Assembly: GCF_905120345.1 (NCBI RefSeq)
Contig: NZ_CAJHOA010000005.1
Location: 201,574 to 265,573, forward strand
Source of the DNA: Denitrificimonas caeni
GTDB lineage: Bacteria; Pseudomonadota; Gammaproteobacteria; Pseudomonadales; Pseudomonadaceae
Direction of reading: 5' to 3'
DNA: 64,000 nucleotides
Both the position numbers and the translations under genes were made by a program. Position 1 is the first letter of the stretch. Every line of letters begins with the position of its first letter. Below the pieces are notes generated by a model. It was given only the letters and a program-made list of their open reading frames with translations. It did no database searches and was not told the DNA's origin. Positions 28,392 to 39,360 of the stretch are shown here, one piece after another.

Positions 28392-28842
28392 AGAAATGGG
28401 CGTTGTTGTTGCTGTTGATTCAGAGGGCGTCTGGGTGGCTACCCAGCGCAAGAGTACCTGTGGTAGTTGCTCGGCCAAGGCTGCTTGTGGGCAAGGATTG
28501 CTGAACAGTTTGTCGGCAGATACTAAGCCCCATACGATCAAAGTACAGTCTGATTTGCAATTGCGCGAAGGTGATCAAGTCACCTTGGCTATTTCAGAAG
28601 AGTCACTCGTGCGCGGTGCTTTTTTGGTTTATATGCTGCCGTTATTCTTTATGTTTAGTGCTGCTTTAGGCGTGAATGCCTTGAATGCTTCAGAGCCTTG
28701 GATTATTTTTTCTGCCGCGCTGGGTTTTCTAGCTGGCGCGGTTTGGGTACGGCTTTATAGCCATCGTTATCTTGATGATGCAGCAACGCAACCGGTGGTA
28801 CTCAAAGCCCAGATTGCTTTAAGTCCGCAGTTGGATATTTGA
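28384..28842 (+). CDS. mucC: RseC-family protein MucC
   Basis: 152 residues from MIEEMGVVVAVDSEGVWV. The N-terminal soluble part has the Cys cluster CGSCSAKAACGQG (residues 25-37), which may bind a metal or Fe-S centre. Two membrane segments follow (about 75-95 and 101-120). It overlaps mucB by 8 bp. The family is linked to sigma-E regulation and to SoxR reduction. Confidence 0.92.
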   Translation: MIEEMGVVVAVDSEGVWVATQRKSTCGSCSAKAACGQGLLNSLSADTKPHTIKVQSDLQLREGDQVTLAISEESLVRGAFLVYMLPLFFMFSAALGVNALNASEPWIIFSAALGFLAGAVWVRLYSHRYLDDAATQPVVLKAQIALSPQLDI

Positions 28843-28862
28843 TTTTAGTAGTGGAGAGTATT

Positions 28863-30299
28863 ATGTCGCAGAAAAAAACGTCGTTGTTTATAAGTGCATG
28901 CATAACGCTGATGGTGTTGGTCATGCCCAGTGCGCAAGCGCAACTACCTGACTTTACCGCTTTGGTTGAAGAGTCTGCGCCGGCGGTTGTTAATATCAGT
29001 ACGCGACAAACGGTACCCATGCAGAGCACCGCTGGTGGCTTTCATTCGCTACCTGACTTAGAAGGTTTGCCCCCTATTTTTCGTGAGTTCTTTGAACGTA
29101 GCTTGCCGATGCCACAAGCGCCACAGGGCCGCAATAAAGGTCAGCAACGTGAAGCGCAGTCGCTAGGCTCTGGCTTTATTATTTCCTCTGACGGTTATGT
29201 TCTGACCAATAATCATGTGATTGCCGATGCTGACGAAATTATTGTACGTTTGGCTGATCGCAGTGAGCTGATTGCTGAGTTAGTCGGTAGCGATCCGCGT
29301 ACCGATGTGGCCTTGCTTAAAATTAAAGGTAAGGACTTGCCGGTGGTGCGCTTAGGTAAGTCAAAAGATTTGAAAGTGGGTGAGTGGGTCTTGGCGATCG
29401 GTTCACCGTTTGGTTTTGATCACTCGGTGACGGCAGGAATTGTCTCCGCTAAAGGTCGTAATCTACCGAATGATAACTATGTGCCATTTATTCAAACGGA
29501 TGTGGCGATTAACCCCGGTAACTCGGGCGGACCATTATTCAATCTAAATGGTGAAGTGGTCGGTATTAACTCGCAAATTTTCACCCGCTCCGGCGGCTTT
29601 ATGGGTTTGTCATTTGCCATTCCTATGGAAGTCGCTTTGGATGTTTCTGAGCAGCTTAAAAATAACGGTAAAGTTGACCGTGGCTGGTTGGGTGTGGTGA
29701 TTCAAGAAGTTAACAAAGACCTTGCTGAGTCATTCGGTCTTGATAAGCCTGCTGGCGCATTGGTCGCACAGGTTCTGGAAAATGGGCCTGCCGACAAAGG
29801 CGGTTTGAAAGTGGGTGATGTCATCTTAAGCATGAATGGTCATCCGGTGGTGATGTCGGCCGATTTGCCCCATTTAGTCGGTGCAGTTAAACCCGGTAAA
29901 ACTGCTGAGCTCGTAGTGATGCGTGAAGGCTCACGCAAAACCTTGAAAATGAAAGTAGGTGCATTGCCCAGCGATGGTGAGGAAATGTCCCTGACCGACA
30001 GTAAGGGCGCGGTAAGTAAAAGTAATCGCCTTGGCATGACTGTAGTTGATTTAACTGCTGAGCAGAAAAAAGCGATTGATTTGCAAGGTGGTGTAGTGAT
30101 TCAAGAAGTGCACGACGGCGCGGCTGCAATGATTGGTTTGCGTCCGGGTGATGTGATTACCCATCTAAATAATCAAGTCATTGATTCTGCAAAAACCTTT
30201 ACCAAAATTGCCCAAGACCTACCGAATAATCGCTCGGTATCGATGCGTGTTTTGCGTCAGGGCCGTGCTAGCTTTATAACCTTCAAATTGACGAGCTAA
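28863..30299 (+). CDS. mucD: periplasmic serine protease MucD (DegP/HtrA family)
   Basis: 478 residues with a signal peptide ending in AQAQ. Catalytic triad His in VLTNNHVIADAD, Asp in DPRTDVALLKI and Ser in NPGNSGGPLFN; two PDZ domains follow (about residues 265-355 and 385-470, each with a GGLKVGD- or IGLRPGD-type loop). It degrades misfolded envelope proteins and lowers AlgU activation. Last gene of the algU operon, closed by a strong hairpin. Confidence 0.96.
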   Translation: MSQKKTSLFISACITLMVLVMPSAQAQLPDFTALVEESAPAVVNISTRQTVPMQSTAGGFHSLPDLEGLPPIFREFFERSLPMPQAPQGRNKGQQREAQSLGSGFIISSDGYVLTNNHVIADADEIIVRLADRSELIAELVGSDPRTDVALLKIKGKDLPVVRLGKSKDLKVGEWVLAIGSPFGFDHSVTAGIVSAKGRNLPNDNYVPFIQTDVAINPGNSGGPLFNLNGEVVGINSQIFTRSGGFMGLSFAIPMEVALDVSEQLKNNGKVDRGWLGVVIQEVNKDLAESFGLDKPAGALVAQVLENGPADKGGLKVGDVILSMNGHPVVMSADLPHLVGAVKPGKTAELVVMREGSRKTLKMKVGALPSDGEEMSLTDSKGAVSKSNRLGMTVVDLTAEQKKAIDLQGGVVIQEVHDGAAAMIGLRPGDVITHLNNQVIDSAKTFTKIAQDLPNNRSVSMRVLRQGRASFITFKLTS

Positions 30300-30326
30300 C
30301 GGTAACGTTCAGATCGTCCTAAGTTC

Positions 30327-30364
30327 AACTAAAAAAGCGACCACTGAGTGTCGCTTTTTTAGTT
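30327..30364 (+). terminator. terminator of the algU-mucABCD operon
   Basis: Fifteen-base perfect stem (30327-30341 with 30350-30364) around an 8-nt loop. The T-run lies within the 3' arm, giving TCGCTTTTTTAG. It lies 28 bp past mucD. Confidence 0.9.
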
Positions 30365-30499
30365 TGTAGCGTGCCTGCAGTCCTGCTTTTTTCTGTGTTG
30401 AGTCATGGATAGATGACTTGAGCGTTATAAATCAGGTAAACTCACGGGCTATTTTCTGTTGACAGTCTGTCGACGGACTTAATTGTAGAGTGATGTTCT

Positions 30500-32299
30500 G
30501 TGAGTGACTTGAGTCATATCCGTAATTTTTCCATTATTGCCCATATCGACCATGGTAAATCCACTTTGGCCGACCGCTTCATTCAGATGTGCGGTGGCTT
30601 GACCGAACGCGAAATGGCGTCACAGGTCTTGGATTCGATGGATATCGAGCGTGAACGGGGCATTACTATTAAGGCGCACAGTGTGACCTTAAGCTATACC
30701 GCTCGTGACGGTCGTATCTATCAATTGAACTTTATTGATACGCCCGGCCACGTTGACTTCAGTTATGAGGTCAGTCGTTCGCTCGCTGCTTGTGAAGGCG
30801 CATTGCTTGTGGTTGATGCCGGTCAAGGTGTTGAGGCGCAGTCCGTTGCGAACTGCTATACCGCGATTGAGCAAGGCCTTGAAGTGATGCCTGTTCTAAA
30901 TAAAATCGACTTGCCGCAGGCTGATCCGATTCGTGTGCAAGAAGAGATTGAGCATGTGATTGGTATCGATGCGACCGATGCCGTGACCTGTAGTGCGAAA
31001 ACAGGCTTGGGCGTTGATGAAGTGCTTGAGCGTTTAGTTAAAGTGATTCCACCGCCAGTCGGTGAGATTGATGCGCCGCTGCAAGCGCTGATTATTGACT
31101 CTTGGTTTGATAACTATCTGGGCGTTGTCTCTTTGGTACGGGTAAAGCATGGCCGTATTAAGAAAGGCGATAAAGTCTTGGTTAAATCAACTGGGCGCAT
31201 GCACCTAGTGGATAGTGTTGGTGTGTTTAATCCAAAACACACCCAGACGGTTGATCTTAAAGCTGGCGAAGTAGGCTTTATTATTGCCGGTATTAAAGAT
31301 ATTCAAGGCGCGCCAGTGGGCGATACCTTAACCCTGTCAACCACCCCTGATGTGGATATGTTGCCGGGCTTTAAACGAGTACAGCCACAGGTGTATGCGG
31401 GTTTATTCCCGGTTAGTTCAGAAGATTTTGAAGACTTCCGTGATGCACTGGAAAAACTCACGCTCAACGACGCAGCCTTGCAGTACCAGCCAGAAAGCTC
31501 TGAAGCCTTGGGCTTTGGTTTCCGTATCGGTTTTCTCGGTATGCTGCATATGGAAATTATTCAAGAGCGTTTGGAGCGTGAATACGATCTTGATTTAATC
31601 ACCACAGCACCGACGGTAATTTTCGAAGTCGTGTTGAAAAATGGCGATATTGTTTACGTGGATAACCCTTCACGTATGCCTGATCCATCAAGTATTGAAG
31701 AAATGCGCGAGCCGATTGTTAAGGCCACCATTTTAGTGCCGCAAGAGCATCTCGGTAACGTGATTACCCTGTGTATTGAAAAACGTGGCGTACAAATAGA
31801 TATGCATTTCTTAGGCAGCCAAGTCCAAGTGGTCTATGATTTACCTATGAACGAAGTGGTTCTGGATTTCTTTGACCGCCTAAAATCGGTCAGTCGTGGC
31901 TATGCCTCACTGGATTACAGCTTTGATCGTTACCAAGTCGCTCAGTTGTCACGTTTGGATGTGTTAATTAACGGTGAGCGTGTTGATGCGTTAGCCTTGA
32001 TTGTGCACCGTGATAAGGCTGCATCGAAAGGCCGAGCATTGGCTGAGAAAATGAAAGAGCTGATTCCACGACAAATGTACGATGTGGCCATTCAAGCGGC
32101 ACTGGGTGGGCAAATTGTGGCACGAACCTCGGTTAAGGCGTTGCGTAAAAACGTTTTAGCTAAGTGCTATGGCGGTGACGTGAGTCGTAAGCGTAAACTG
32201 TTAGAGAAGCAAAAAGCGGGTAAGAAAAGGATGAAGCAAGTGGGTAATGTGGAAATTCCACAAGAAGCCTTCCTTGCAGTACTCAGAGTGGATGATTAA
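30500..32299 (+). CDS. lepA: elongation factor 4 (LepA)
   Basis: 599 residues, full length, from a GTG start. G1 [13 protein letters not shown], switch region [15 protein letters not shown]3 [14 protein letters not shown] and G4 LNKIDLP, with the LepA-specific C-terminal domain ending [19 protein letters not shown]. It is a ribosomal GTPase involved in back-translocation or initiation quality. It begins its own transcription unit after the mucD terminator; lepB follows by 3 bp. Confidence 0.97.
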   Translation: MSDLSHIRNFSIIAHIDHGKSTLADRFIQMCGGLTEREMASQVLDSMDIERERGITIKAHSVTLSYTARDGRIYQLNFIDTPGHVDFSYEVSRSLAACEGALLVVDAGQGVEAQSVANCYTAIEQGLEVMPVLNKIDLPQADPIRVQEEIEHVIGIDATDAVTCSAKTGLGVDEVLERLVKVIPPPVGEIDAPLQALIIDSWFDNYLGVVSLVRVKHGRIKKGDKVLVKSTGRMHLVDSVGVFNPKHTQTVDLKAGEVGFIIAGIKDIQGAPVGDTLTLSTTPDVDMLPGFKRVQPQVYAGLFPVSSEDFEDFRDALEKLTLNDAALQYQPESSEALGFGFRIGFLGMLHMEIIQERLEREYDLDLITTAPTVIFEVVLKNGDIVYVDNPSRMPDPSSIEEMREPIVKATILVPQEHLGNVITLCIEKRGVQIDMHFLGSQVQVVYDLPMNEVVLDFFDRLKSVSRGYASLDYSFDRYQVAQLSRLDVLINGERVDALALIVHRDKAASKGRALAEKMKELIPRQMYDVAIQAALGGQIVARTSVKALRKNVLAKCYGGDVSRKRKLLEKQKAGKKRMKQVGNVEIPQEAFLAVLRVDD

Positions 32300-32302
32300 C
32301 CC

Positions 32303-33154
32303 ATGACATTTAATTTCCCATTAATATTAGCAGTCGCTGTTGCTGTTTCTGGCTTATTAGCCTTATTGGATGTGGTGTATTTTGCACCGCGCCGCCGTGC
32401 AGCGATTGCTCAATATGAAAAAGAGGCAGTGGCGTATAATTCTGAAGTGCGCGAGCGCTTAGAGAAAGAACCGGTACTGATTGAGTATGGCAAATCATTT
32501 TTCCCCGTCTTGGCGGTGGTTTTTGTTTTGCGCTCATTTATCGTTGAGCCCTTTCAGATTCCCTCGGGATCGATGATACCAACCCTTGAAGTGGGCGATT
32601 TTATTCTGGTTAATAAGTTTGCCTATGGTATCCGTCTGCCGGTGATTGATGAGAAGATTATTGAGATCAGTGATCCGAAGCGTGGCGATGTGATGGTGTT
32701 TAAATACCCTGAAGATACACGTATCAATTACATTAAGCGTGTGGTTGGCTTGCCGGGTGATATCATCACCTATACCAATGAAAAGCGTATTCTAATTAAC
32801 GGTAAGCCTGTTGCTGAAACCTTCTTAGGTGAAGAGCCAGGCAGTCTGGGTAGTGCACGTTTATATACCGAACAGTTGGGCGAGCAGGAGCATTATATTC
32901 GTAAAGAAATGCGCCGTCGAACTGAGCCGACGCGTGAGTGGCGTGTTCCCGCTGGTCATTACTTTATGATGGGTGATAACCGCGATAACTCAAAAGACAG
33001 CCGTTACTGGGATGATCCAAGCATACCTTTTGAGCTGCAAGGGATGGTTCCAGATGAGTATATTGTCGGTAAAGCTTTTGCAATTTGGCTGACATGGGCC
33101 GATCCTAAGTTCAGTGCATTGCCGAGCTTGAGTCGTGCAGGATTAATCCACTAA
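32303..33154 (+). CDS. lepB: signal peptidase I
   Basis: 283 residues. Two N-terminal membrane segments are followed by the catalytic serine box FQIPSGSMIPTLEVGDFILV (Ser near residue 91) and the general-base box RINYIKRVVGLPGD (Lys near residue 146), plus the GDNRDNSKDSRYW box. It removes signal peptides from exported proteins at the inner membrane. Coupled to lepA. Confidence 0.97.
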   Translation: MTFNFPLILAVAVAVSGLLALLDVVYFAPRRRAAIAQYEKEAVAYNSEVRERLEKEPVLIEYGKSFFPVLAVVFVLRSFIVEPFQIPSGSMIPTLEVGDFILVNKFAYGIRLPVIDEKIIEISDPKRGDVMVFKYPEDTRINYIKRVVGLPGDIITYTNEKRILINGKPVAETFLGEEPGSLGSARLYTEQLGEQEHYIRKEMRRRTEPTREWRVPAGHYFMMGDNRDNSKDSRYWDDPSIPFELQGMVPDEYIVGKAFAIWLTWADPKFSALPSLSRAGLIH

Positions 33155-33240
33155 AGAATTTAAACCTGCGTTATACACTGACAGAGCTGATGCATAGACC
33201 TATTAAAGTGCACAGTCATTAATGAAAAGCCGAGGTTGCT

Positions 33241-33618
33241 ATGCATCAAGTTCGTGCACAAAGGGGCGTGTCATTTTTTACTGGTCTAGTGATTTTGGCC
33301 TTGCTTGGTTTTTTTGCTAGTGCTGCTTTTAAGTTGATTCCGCACTACATTGATAATGCCACGTTAGATAAGGCCATTATCGCTGCTGACAGCTCTATCG
33401 GAGATAGCATTGATAGCACTGCTGACCTGTACAGCTATATCAGTAAAACGATACTGGCCAATAATATTCGCGACTTGAAAGTGGATGATATTATTCAGAT
33501 CACGCAAGCCAATAATGAATTTTTAGTGCACCTTAACTATGAGAGACGCGAGCCTCTTATTAAGAATATTAATTTGGTGGTAACTTTTGACAAAAAATAT
33601 CGAGTGCGTGCCCGGTGA
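33241..33618 (+). CDS. DUF4845 protein
   Basis: 125 residues with a type IV pilin-like N-terminus ([24 protein letters not shown]) and a small periplasmic domain. This is the conserved DUF4845 gene between lepB and rnc in pseudomonads. It overlaps rnc as GTGA. Function unknown. Confidence 0.9.
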   Translation: MHQVRAQRGVSFFTGLVILALLGFFASAAFKLIPHYIDNATLDKAIIAADSSIGDSIDSTADLYSYISKTILANNIRDLKVDDIIQITQANNEFLVHLNYERREPLIKNINLVVTFDKKYRVRAR

Positions 33619-34310
33619 GTGATTTATTACTGGTTTTACAGCGAAAAATTGGTTACACCTTTAAAGATGGCGGATTGTTAACTTTAGCGCTGACCCACCG
33701 CAGTTTTGCTGGGCGCAATAATGAGCGCTTAGAGTTTTTAGGTGATGCTATTTTAAACTTTGTTGCCGGTGAGGCATTGTTTCATCACTTTCCACAAGCG
33801 AAAGAGGGGCAGCTGTCACGGCTGCGCTCTCGTTTGGTTAAAGGTGAAACTTTAGCCGTATTAGCGCGAGGTTTTGGTTTGGGCGAATATCTACGCTTAG
33901 GCTCAGGTGAGTTGAAAAGTGGTGGTTTTCGCCGCGATTCAATTCTAGCCGATACGACTGAAGCCATTATTGGCGCGATTTATTTAGACTCAGGTATGGA
34001 AGTGGCGCGTGAGCGCGTCTTAGCTTGGCTTGAGCAACATTTTTCTGAGCTGACACTGGTGGATACCAACAAGGATCCCAAAACTCGGCTGCAAGAATTT
34101 TTACAATCACGTGGTAGCGATTTACCGTTGTATGACGTGGTTGATATTCAGGGCGAGCCGCATTGCCGCATCTTTTTTGTGGAATGCCAGGTCAGCTTAC
34201 TTAATGAAAAAACCCGCGGTCAGGGTGCAAGTCGACGTATCGCCGAACAAGTGGCAGCGACTTTAGCACTGGTGGCATTGGGCATAGAGAGTAATCATCA
34301 GCATGACTGA
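33615..34310 (+). CDS. rnc: ribonuclease III
   Basis: 231 residues from a GTG start overlapping the upstream stop. The RNase III signature [14 protein letters not shown] (residues 35-48) and [15 protein letters not shown] carry the metal-binding acidic residues; a C-terminal double-stranded RNA-binding domain ends [18 protein letters not shown]. It processes rRNA and mRNA. It overlaps era by 8 bp. Confidence 0.97.
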   Translation: MSDLLLVLQRKIGYTFKDGGLLTLALTHRSFAGRNNERLEFLGDAILNFVAGEALFHHFPQAKEGQLSRLRSRLVKGETLAVLARGFGLGEYLRLGSGELKSGGFRRDSILADTTEAIIGAIYLDSGMEVARERVLAWLEQHFSELTLVDTNKDPKTRLQEFLQSRGSDLPLYDVVDIQGEPHCRIFFVECQVSLLNEKTRGQGASRRIAEQVAATLALVALGIESNHQHD

Positions 34311-35202
34311 ACAAGTAACCCGCTGTGGCTATGTTGCCGTAGTTGGCCGCCCCAACGTGGGTAAATCAACACTGGTCAACCATATTCTTGGCCAGAAATT
34401 AGCGATCACTTCGCGTAAACCACAGACCACTCGTCACAATATGCTCGGAATTAAAACCGAAGGCGCTGTGCAAGCGGTATATGTGGACACCCCAGGCTTA
34501 CATATGGGTGGCAAAACGGCGCTGAACCGCTATATGAACCGCAGTGCTTTAACCGCACTGAAAGATATTGATGTGGCCATTTTTGTGGTCGATCGTATGC
34601 GCTGGACCGAAGAAGATGAAATGGTTTTCGAGCGTATTCAGTATCTGACTTGTCCGCTGATTATTGCAGTGAATAAAGCCGATCGCTTAGAAGATAAAAG
34701 CCAGCTATTGGCGCATCTTGAGTGGCTTTCTCAGAAATTACCCAATGCACAGATTGTGCCGATATCGGCATTGCACGGTCATAATCTTGAGGCACTTGAG
34801 GGTTTAGTCAGCGGCTTTTTACCAGAAAGTGAGCATTTCTTTCCTGAAGATCAAATCACTGACCGCTCCAGCCGCTTTTTGGCCGCTGAATTGGTCCGTG
34901 AAAAAATTATGCGTCAATTGGGTGCGGAATTGCCGTACCAGATCAATGTGGAAATTGAAGAGTTTAAGCAAGAAGGACGCATTTTACATATCCATGCGCT
35001 GATCTTAGTTGAGCGTGATGGCCAGAAGAAAATCATTATTGGTGATAAAGGCGAGCGTATTAAGCGAATCGGCCAAGAAGCCCGTAAAGATATGGAAACC
35101 ATGTTTGGCTCGAAGATTATGCTGAACTTGTGGGTTAAAGTTAAAAGTGGTTGGTCTGATGATGAGCGCGCCTTGCGCTCATTGGGTTATCAAGAGTATT
35201 GA
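34303..35202 (+). CDS. era: GTPase Era
   Basis: 299 residues. G1 [13 protein letters not shown]2/switch [10 protein letters not shown]3 VDTPGLH and G4 NKADRL; C-terminal KH domain with [21 protein letters not shown] that binds the 3' end of 16S rRNA. It acts in 30S assembly. Translationally linked to rnc. Confidence 0.97.
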   Translation: MTEQVTRCGYVAVVGRPNVGKSTLVNHILGQKLAITSRKPQTTRHNMLGIKTEGAVQAVYVDTPGLHMGGKTALNRYMNRSALTALKDIDVAIFVVDRMRWTEEDEMVFERIQYLTCPLIIAVNKADRLEDKSQLLAHLEWLSQKLPNAQIVPISALHGHNLEALEGLVSGFLPESEHFFPEDQITDRSSRFLAAELVREKIMRQLGAELPYQINVEIEEFKQEGRILHIHALILVERDGQKKIIIGDKGERIKRIGQEARKDMETMFGSKIMLNLWVKVKSGWSDDERALRSLGYQEY

Positions 35203-35256
35203 AACCTATCAAGCATGCGCTCTGTTCTGGAGCGTATGCTGCTTAGAGGCTCAATT

Positions 35257-35943
35257 ATGCAGTCATCGTTAGCCTTTATTCTGCACAGTCGCCCCTACAA
35301 AGAAACCAGTGCGTTAATGGATGTGTTTACTCCTGACGGACGCTTGCGAGCCATTTTACGTGGTGCGCGCGGTAAGCTAGGGAGCGTGGCACGGCCTTTT
35401 TCTGTCTTGGATATTGAGTTACGTGGCCGTACGGAATTAAAAACTATCAGCCGTATTGAGCCTGCTGGCGAGTTTAATTTCTTGCAGGGGCAGGCATTAT
35501 TTTGTGCCTTGTATCTTAATGAACTCTTGGTGCGCTTATTGCCGCTCAATGATCCGCATCCTGTACTTTTTGATCACTATGCTCTAACAGTGCAAGGTCT
35601 GGCCCATGCTTTACCGGTTGAGCCTTTGTTACGTACTTTTGAGTGGCGGCTGCTTGAGCAATTGGGCTATGGCTTTTCATTTGAGCGGGATAGTGCAGGG
35701 CAGGCATTGCAGGCGCAAATGTTGTATCGTCTAGTTCCCGACACTGGCTTTGTAGCGGTGTCGATGTTGCAGCCGGGTGTTTTTTTAGGTGCTGATATTT
35801 TGGCGTTAACAGCGGTTGACTGGCAACAAGCAAGTGTTTTACATACGGCTAAGCGTTTAATGCGTCAGGCGTTGGCTGCTCATTTAGGTGGACGTCCGCT
35901 GATGAGTCGTGAATTGTTTTTAGCACAAAAAGGGTCTGTGTGA
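35257..35943 (+). CDS. recO: DNA repair protein RecO
   Basis: 228 residues from [20 protein letters not shown]. The start at 35257 has GAGGC upstream and fits homologues; two earlier in-frame Met codons (35215, 35236) are less likely. It has an N-terminal OB fold ([20 protein letters not shown]) and a helical C-terminal part. It helps RecA load on gaps. It ends overlapping pdxJ by 1 bp. Confidence 0.93.
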   Translation: MQSSLAFILHSRPYKETSALMDVFTPDGRLRAILRGARGKLGSVARPFSVLDIELRGRTELKTISRIEPAGEFNFLQGQALFCALYLNELLVRLLPLNDPHPVLFDHYALTVQGLAHALPVEPLLRTFEWRLLEQLGYGFSFERDSAGQALQAQMLYRLVPDTGFVAVSMLQPGVFLGADILALTAVDWQQASVLHTAKRLMRQALAAHLGGRPLMSRELFLAQKGSV

Positions 35944-36689
35944 TGAATTTAAATAAGCGTATTTTGTTAGGTGTCAATATTGATCATATTGCGACTGTGC
36001 GTCAGGCGCGCGGTACGCGTTATCCTGATCCGGTCAAGGCGGCGCTTGATGCTGAGCAAGCTGGTGCCGATGGTATTACCGTGCATTTGCGTGAGGATCG
36101 TCGTCATATTCAGGATCGAGATATACGGGTGTTGCGTGAGGTGATGCAGACCCCGATGAATTTTGAGATGGGTGTGACTGAGGCGATGTTAGTCTTGGCT
36201 GAAGAGATTCGTCCTGAGCATGCCTGCTTTGTACCTGAGACCCGAGCTGAACTGACCACTGAAGGTGGCTTGGATGTGGTGGCACAGGAAGCACGTATTG
36301 CCAGTGCCGTGGAGCGTTTACAAGCGGTGGGCTGTGATGTGTCGTTGTTTATTGATGCCGATGAACAACAGATTCTGGCGGCCAAGCGCGTCGGTGCGAC
36401 GACGATTGAACTGCACACCGGACATTACTCGGACGCAGTAACACCGGCTGAGCAGCTCGAGCAGTTAGACTTGATTCGTAAAGCGGCCGCTTTTGCTTTA
36501 AAGCAAGGGTTAGTGGTGAATGCAGGACATGGTTTGAATTATCATAATGCGGAGCCAATTGCCGCGATTCCTGGGATTAATGAGCTTAATATCGGTCATG
36601 CAATTATTGCTCACGCCCTGTTTGTTGGCTTACCAGCAGCCGTTGCTGAAATGAAAGCCTTAATTGTCGCTGCCGCTGTCCGCGGTTAA
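35943..36689 (+). CDS. pdxJ: pyridoxine 5'-phosphate synthase
   Basis: 248 residues. [17 protein letters not shown] and the catalytic/phosphate motifs [14 protein letters not shown] and [10 protein letters not shown] are all present. It condenses 1-deoxyxylulose 5-phosphate with aminoacetone phosphate in vitamin B6 synthesis. The ATG shares its A with the recO TGA; AAGGGT precedes it. Last gene of the lepA-to-pdxJ run. Confidence 0.96.
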   Translation: MNLNKRILLGVNIDHIATVRQARGTRYPDPVKAALDAEQAGADGITVHLREDRRHIQDRDIRVLREVMQTPMNFEMGVTEAMLVLAEEIRPEHACFVPETRAELTTEGGLDVVAQEARIASAVERLQAVGCDVSLFIDADEQQILAAKRVGATTIELHTGHYSDAVTPAEQLEQLDLIRKAAAFALKQGLVVNAGHGLNYHNAEPIAAIPGINELNIGHAIIAHALFVGLPAAVAEMKALIVAAAVRG

Positions 36690-36693
36690 ACCA

Positions 36694-36735
36694 TATGCCT
36701 GTGGCGGCTCAGATCTGTAGCACCCCACAGGCATA
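36694..36735. repeat. inverted repeat after pdxJ
   Basis: Eleven-base arms TATGCCTGTGG/CCACAGGCATA around a 20-nt loop, without a T tract. Possible transcript-end structure. The next 215 bp up to 36952 show no gene. Confidence 0.4.
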
Positions 36736-36952
36736 AACACCCCGCACACGCCTGCTAAATAGTGTTACTCCTGGGCTTTTTAGTCCATGCGAGCCATGTC
36801 TGCGACGGCAGCCTTCTAGCCTTAAATAACTCTACACATCTGCGCCCCATGTGACCGCTCCGATACGCGCTTACTCACACGTCAGGCTTTACTTATGCAT
36901 GGTTTATACGGATCATATGCGATAGGTCTACAGTGATATACGAGGAGCTTGC

Positions 36953-37309
36953 TTGAAGACTTATCATGCCCAACTCTATTACGACGCTTCCTGCGGTTTA
37001 TGCCAAAAGGAAATCGAACATCTACGACCTCGTTTAGAGCCTAACGTTAAGTTGGTCGATATTAGCGCTGAAAATTTTCAGACACCAGAAGGCTACACCC
37101 TTGAAGACTTATTGACTCGTATTCATTTTTTTGATGGACAGACTATGCATATTGGCTTCAACGCTACCTTGGCCTATTGGCGTGTGGCGGGGTTGAATAA
37201 AACAGTCGTCTTGCTAAGCCTGCCCGGAATAAGTCATATAGGTAACCTGCTTTATAACGTTTGGGCTCAATGGCGGCGCAAAAACTCAAGCAGTTGCAAA
37301 GTCAGTTGA
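36953..37309 (+). CDS. DCC-family thiol-disulfide oxidoreductase (DUF393)
   Basis: 118 residues with the DxxCGxC motif YYDASCGLCQKEIEHL (Cys15 and Cys18) that gives the DCC family its name, and the HVDF-like FFDGQTMHIGFNA segment. The start is TTG, justified by GAGGAG 7 nt upstream and by the family N-terminus. Probable redox role; partner unknown. Confidence 0.85.
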   Translation: MKTYHAQLYYDASCGLCQKEIEHLRPRLEPNVKLVDISAENFQTPEGYTLEDLLTRIHFFDGQTMHIGFNATLAYWRVAGLNKTVVLLSLPGISHIGNLLYNVWAQWRRKNSSSCKVS

Positions 37310-37398
37310 CTGATATTTTTGCGAGGTATGCTGTTCTAGTGGCACTTGGCGGCTGTGTCACCCCTATGGGGTTGCGCAATAGCGTAGCTCTCTACTGC

Positions 37399-37430
37399 TA
37401 ACCAGTGCGAGCAATTGCCCGCACTGGTTA
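37399..37430. terminator. hairpin between the DCC gene and fumC
   Basis: Arms TAACCAGTGCG/CGCACTGGTTA (37399-37409, 37420-37430) extended by an inner GC/GC pair. It lies between convergent genes. No T tract, so assignment rests on position. Confidence 0.45.
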
Positions 37431-37452
37431 AGTCGCAGATGGGTATCCGCTA

Positions 37453-38895
37453 TTAAGACCAACTTCGACGGCTGGTGAGCGAGCCGGATTTGCTGCTCTC
37501 ATCTTTGTACGGGGTAGGATGGAGCATGTCTTCTGGGCGCACCCATTCGCTAAACTGCTCGTCAGTCACAAGCCCTAGTTCAAGCGCTGCCGCACGTAGA
37601 GTGAGATTTTCTTCGTAAGCTTTTTTAGCAATTTTTGCAGCATTGTCATAACCAATATGACGATTCAGCGCAGTCACTAACATCAGGCCGTTTTCTAAGT
37701 GGTCAGCCATTTGCTGCTCATTGGCCTGCATGCCTTCCACGCAATGCTCTTGGAAGTTGCGGCAACCATCCGCCATTAACTCAATCGACTCAAGAATATT
37801 GTGAATAATGACCGGCTTAAATACGTTGAGCTGTAAGTGACCGTGACTGGCTGCGATATTGATGGTGACATCATTACCCATCACTTGGCAGGCCAGCATT
37901 GACAGTGCTTCACACTGCGTTGGATTCACTTTACCAGGCATAATTGAGCTGCCGGGTTCGTTAGTCGGTAAGAGTACTTCTGCTAAGCCTGCACGAGGAC
38001 CAGAGCCAAGCAAACGTAAATCGTTGGCAATTTTCATTAGCGCCACGGCTAAGGTTTTTAATGCGCCTGATAAGCTTACCAGCGCTTCATGACCTGCCAG
38101 CGCAGCAAATTTATTGGGTGCCGAAGTGAGCTGTAACTTAGTCGCTGAGGCAAGTTCGCGAGCAATATTCTCGGCAAAGTTTGCATTAGCATTAAGACCG
38201 GTACCTACCGCAGTACCACCTTGTGCGAGCTGGCCCACGATTGGCAACGTTGCTTCAATAGCATGGGTCGCATAATCCAATTGCGCAACAAAAGCGGACA
38301 ACTCTTGGCCAAAGGTTATCGGAGTTGCATCCATCATATGGGTGCGGCCCGTTTTCACTAAATTAGCGTAACGCTTGGCTTGTTTATGCAAACCATCACG
38401 TAGCATTTTTAAAGCAGGAAATAAATCGTGTTCAACCGCTTGTAGTGCCGCAATATGCATTGCCGTCGGGAAACAGTCGTTGGAGCTTTGCGCACGGTTC
38501 ACGTGGTCGTTAGGGTGCACTGGAGATTTACCACCGCGGCCTTGACCAGCGATCTCATTGGCACGACCAGCAATCACTTCGTTGACGTTCATGTTGCTTT
38601 GCGTGCCGCTGCCCGTCTGCCAAACCACTAGGGGAAAGTGTTCATCAAGTGTGCCACTAATGACTTCATCAGCCGCTTGCTCGATCAGTGTGGCAATATC
38701 TTCGGGCAGTTCGCCTAAACGAGCGTTGACTCGCGCTGCAGCTTTTTTAACCTGAGCTAAAGCATGTATTAGAGCCAGCGGCATTGGCTGTGAGCCAATT
38801 GCAAAGTTTTCTTTAGAGCGCTGTGTTTGCGCGCCCCAATAGGCATTAGCGGGAACTTCAATGGCACCTAGACTATCGGTTTCTGTACGGGACAT
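37453..38895 (-). CDS. fumC: class II fumarate hydratase
   Basis: 480 residues. The fumarase/aspartase signature [13 protein letters not shown] (about residues 319-331) and the catalytic [17 protein letters not shown] and [21 protein letters not shown] regions are intact. About 18 extra residues (ending [11 protein letters not shown]) follow the usual C-terminus WVRPEDM. The enzyme interconverts fumarate and malate without Fe-S, so it works under oxidative or iron-poor conditions. Confidence 0.95.
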   Translation of the reverse strand: MSRTETDSLGAIEVPANAYWGAQTQRSKENFAIGSQPMPLALIHALAQVKKAAARVNARLGELPEDIATLIEQAADEVISGTLDEHFPLVVWQTGSGTQSNMNVNEVIAGRANEIAGQGRGGKSPVHPNDHVNRAQSSNDCFPTAMHIAALQAVEHDLFPALKMLRDGLHKQAKRYANLVKTGRTHMMDATPITFGQELSAFVAQLDYATHAIEATLPIVGQLAQGGTAVGTGLNANANFAENIARELASATKLQLTSAPNKFAALAGHEALVSLSGALKTLAVALMKIANDLRLLGSGPRAGLAEVLLPTNEPGSSIMPGKVNPTQCEALSMLACQVMGNDVTINIAASHGHLQLNVFKPVIIHNILESIELMADGCRNFQEHCVEGMQANEQQMADHLENGLMLVTALNRHIGYDNAAKIAKKAYEENLTLRAAALELGLVTDEQFSEWVRPEDMLHPTPYKDESSKSGSLTSRRSWS

Positions 38896-38922
38896 AACAA
38901 ATCTCCAACGATGTAGTGAGGG

Positions 38923-39093
38923 TTATTCTTCTTCCTTACGTTCCGCTTCCTCCATTTCTTCATTGTGTTTACGCATTAATTCTAGCTTTTCCTTGCTGAT
39001 GGGCATTTTGTCCGCGGTATTGCGCAGTCTGAGTAGACCGGCAACCACTGAGCCAAGTACCAGAGCGATTAATAACCAAATATACCAAGGCAT
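38923..39093 (-). CDS. small DUF2897-type membrane protein
   Basis: 56 residues from MPWYIWLLIALVLGSVVAGLL: one membrane segment and a charged helical tail rich in Glu and Lys. GGAGG lies 6 nt before this ATG, so the 16-residue upstream extension is rejected. It is 27 bp upstream of fumC in the same direction. Function unknown. Confidence 0.75.
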   Translation of the reverse strand: MPWYIWLLIALVLGSVVAGLLRLRNTADKMPISKEKLELMRKHNEEMEEAERKEEE

Positions 39094-39360
39094 GTAAACC
39101 TCCAAAGCTCTATTAATGAGAATCTGACTCATGAGTCTCATGAGTAATTATGCTACATCTTTATTACCCATACCGCTATGGGACACTTATGCTACTGATA
39201 TTAATAATATAATTGATGTTGTCATACTGTTAGGTAATGTAGGTTTATTTAATATGATCTTTCTTTACTAGAAAAATACAGTAATAGTAAAGTCGATAAG
39301 ACAGTTTGCTTAGAGGAAGGCTACAATGCTGCAGCATTTTATTGATACGAGACTCAAGAC

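Noticed and set aside
36076-36558. Minus-strand frames within pdxJ
   Set aside because: Antisense shadows of a well-conserved gene with low-complexity translations.
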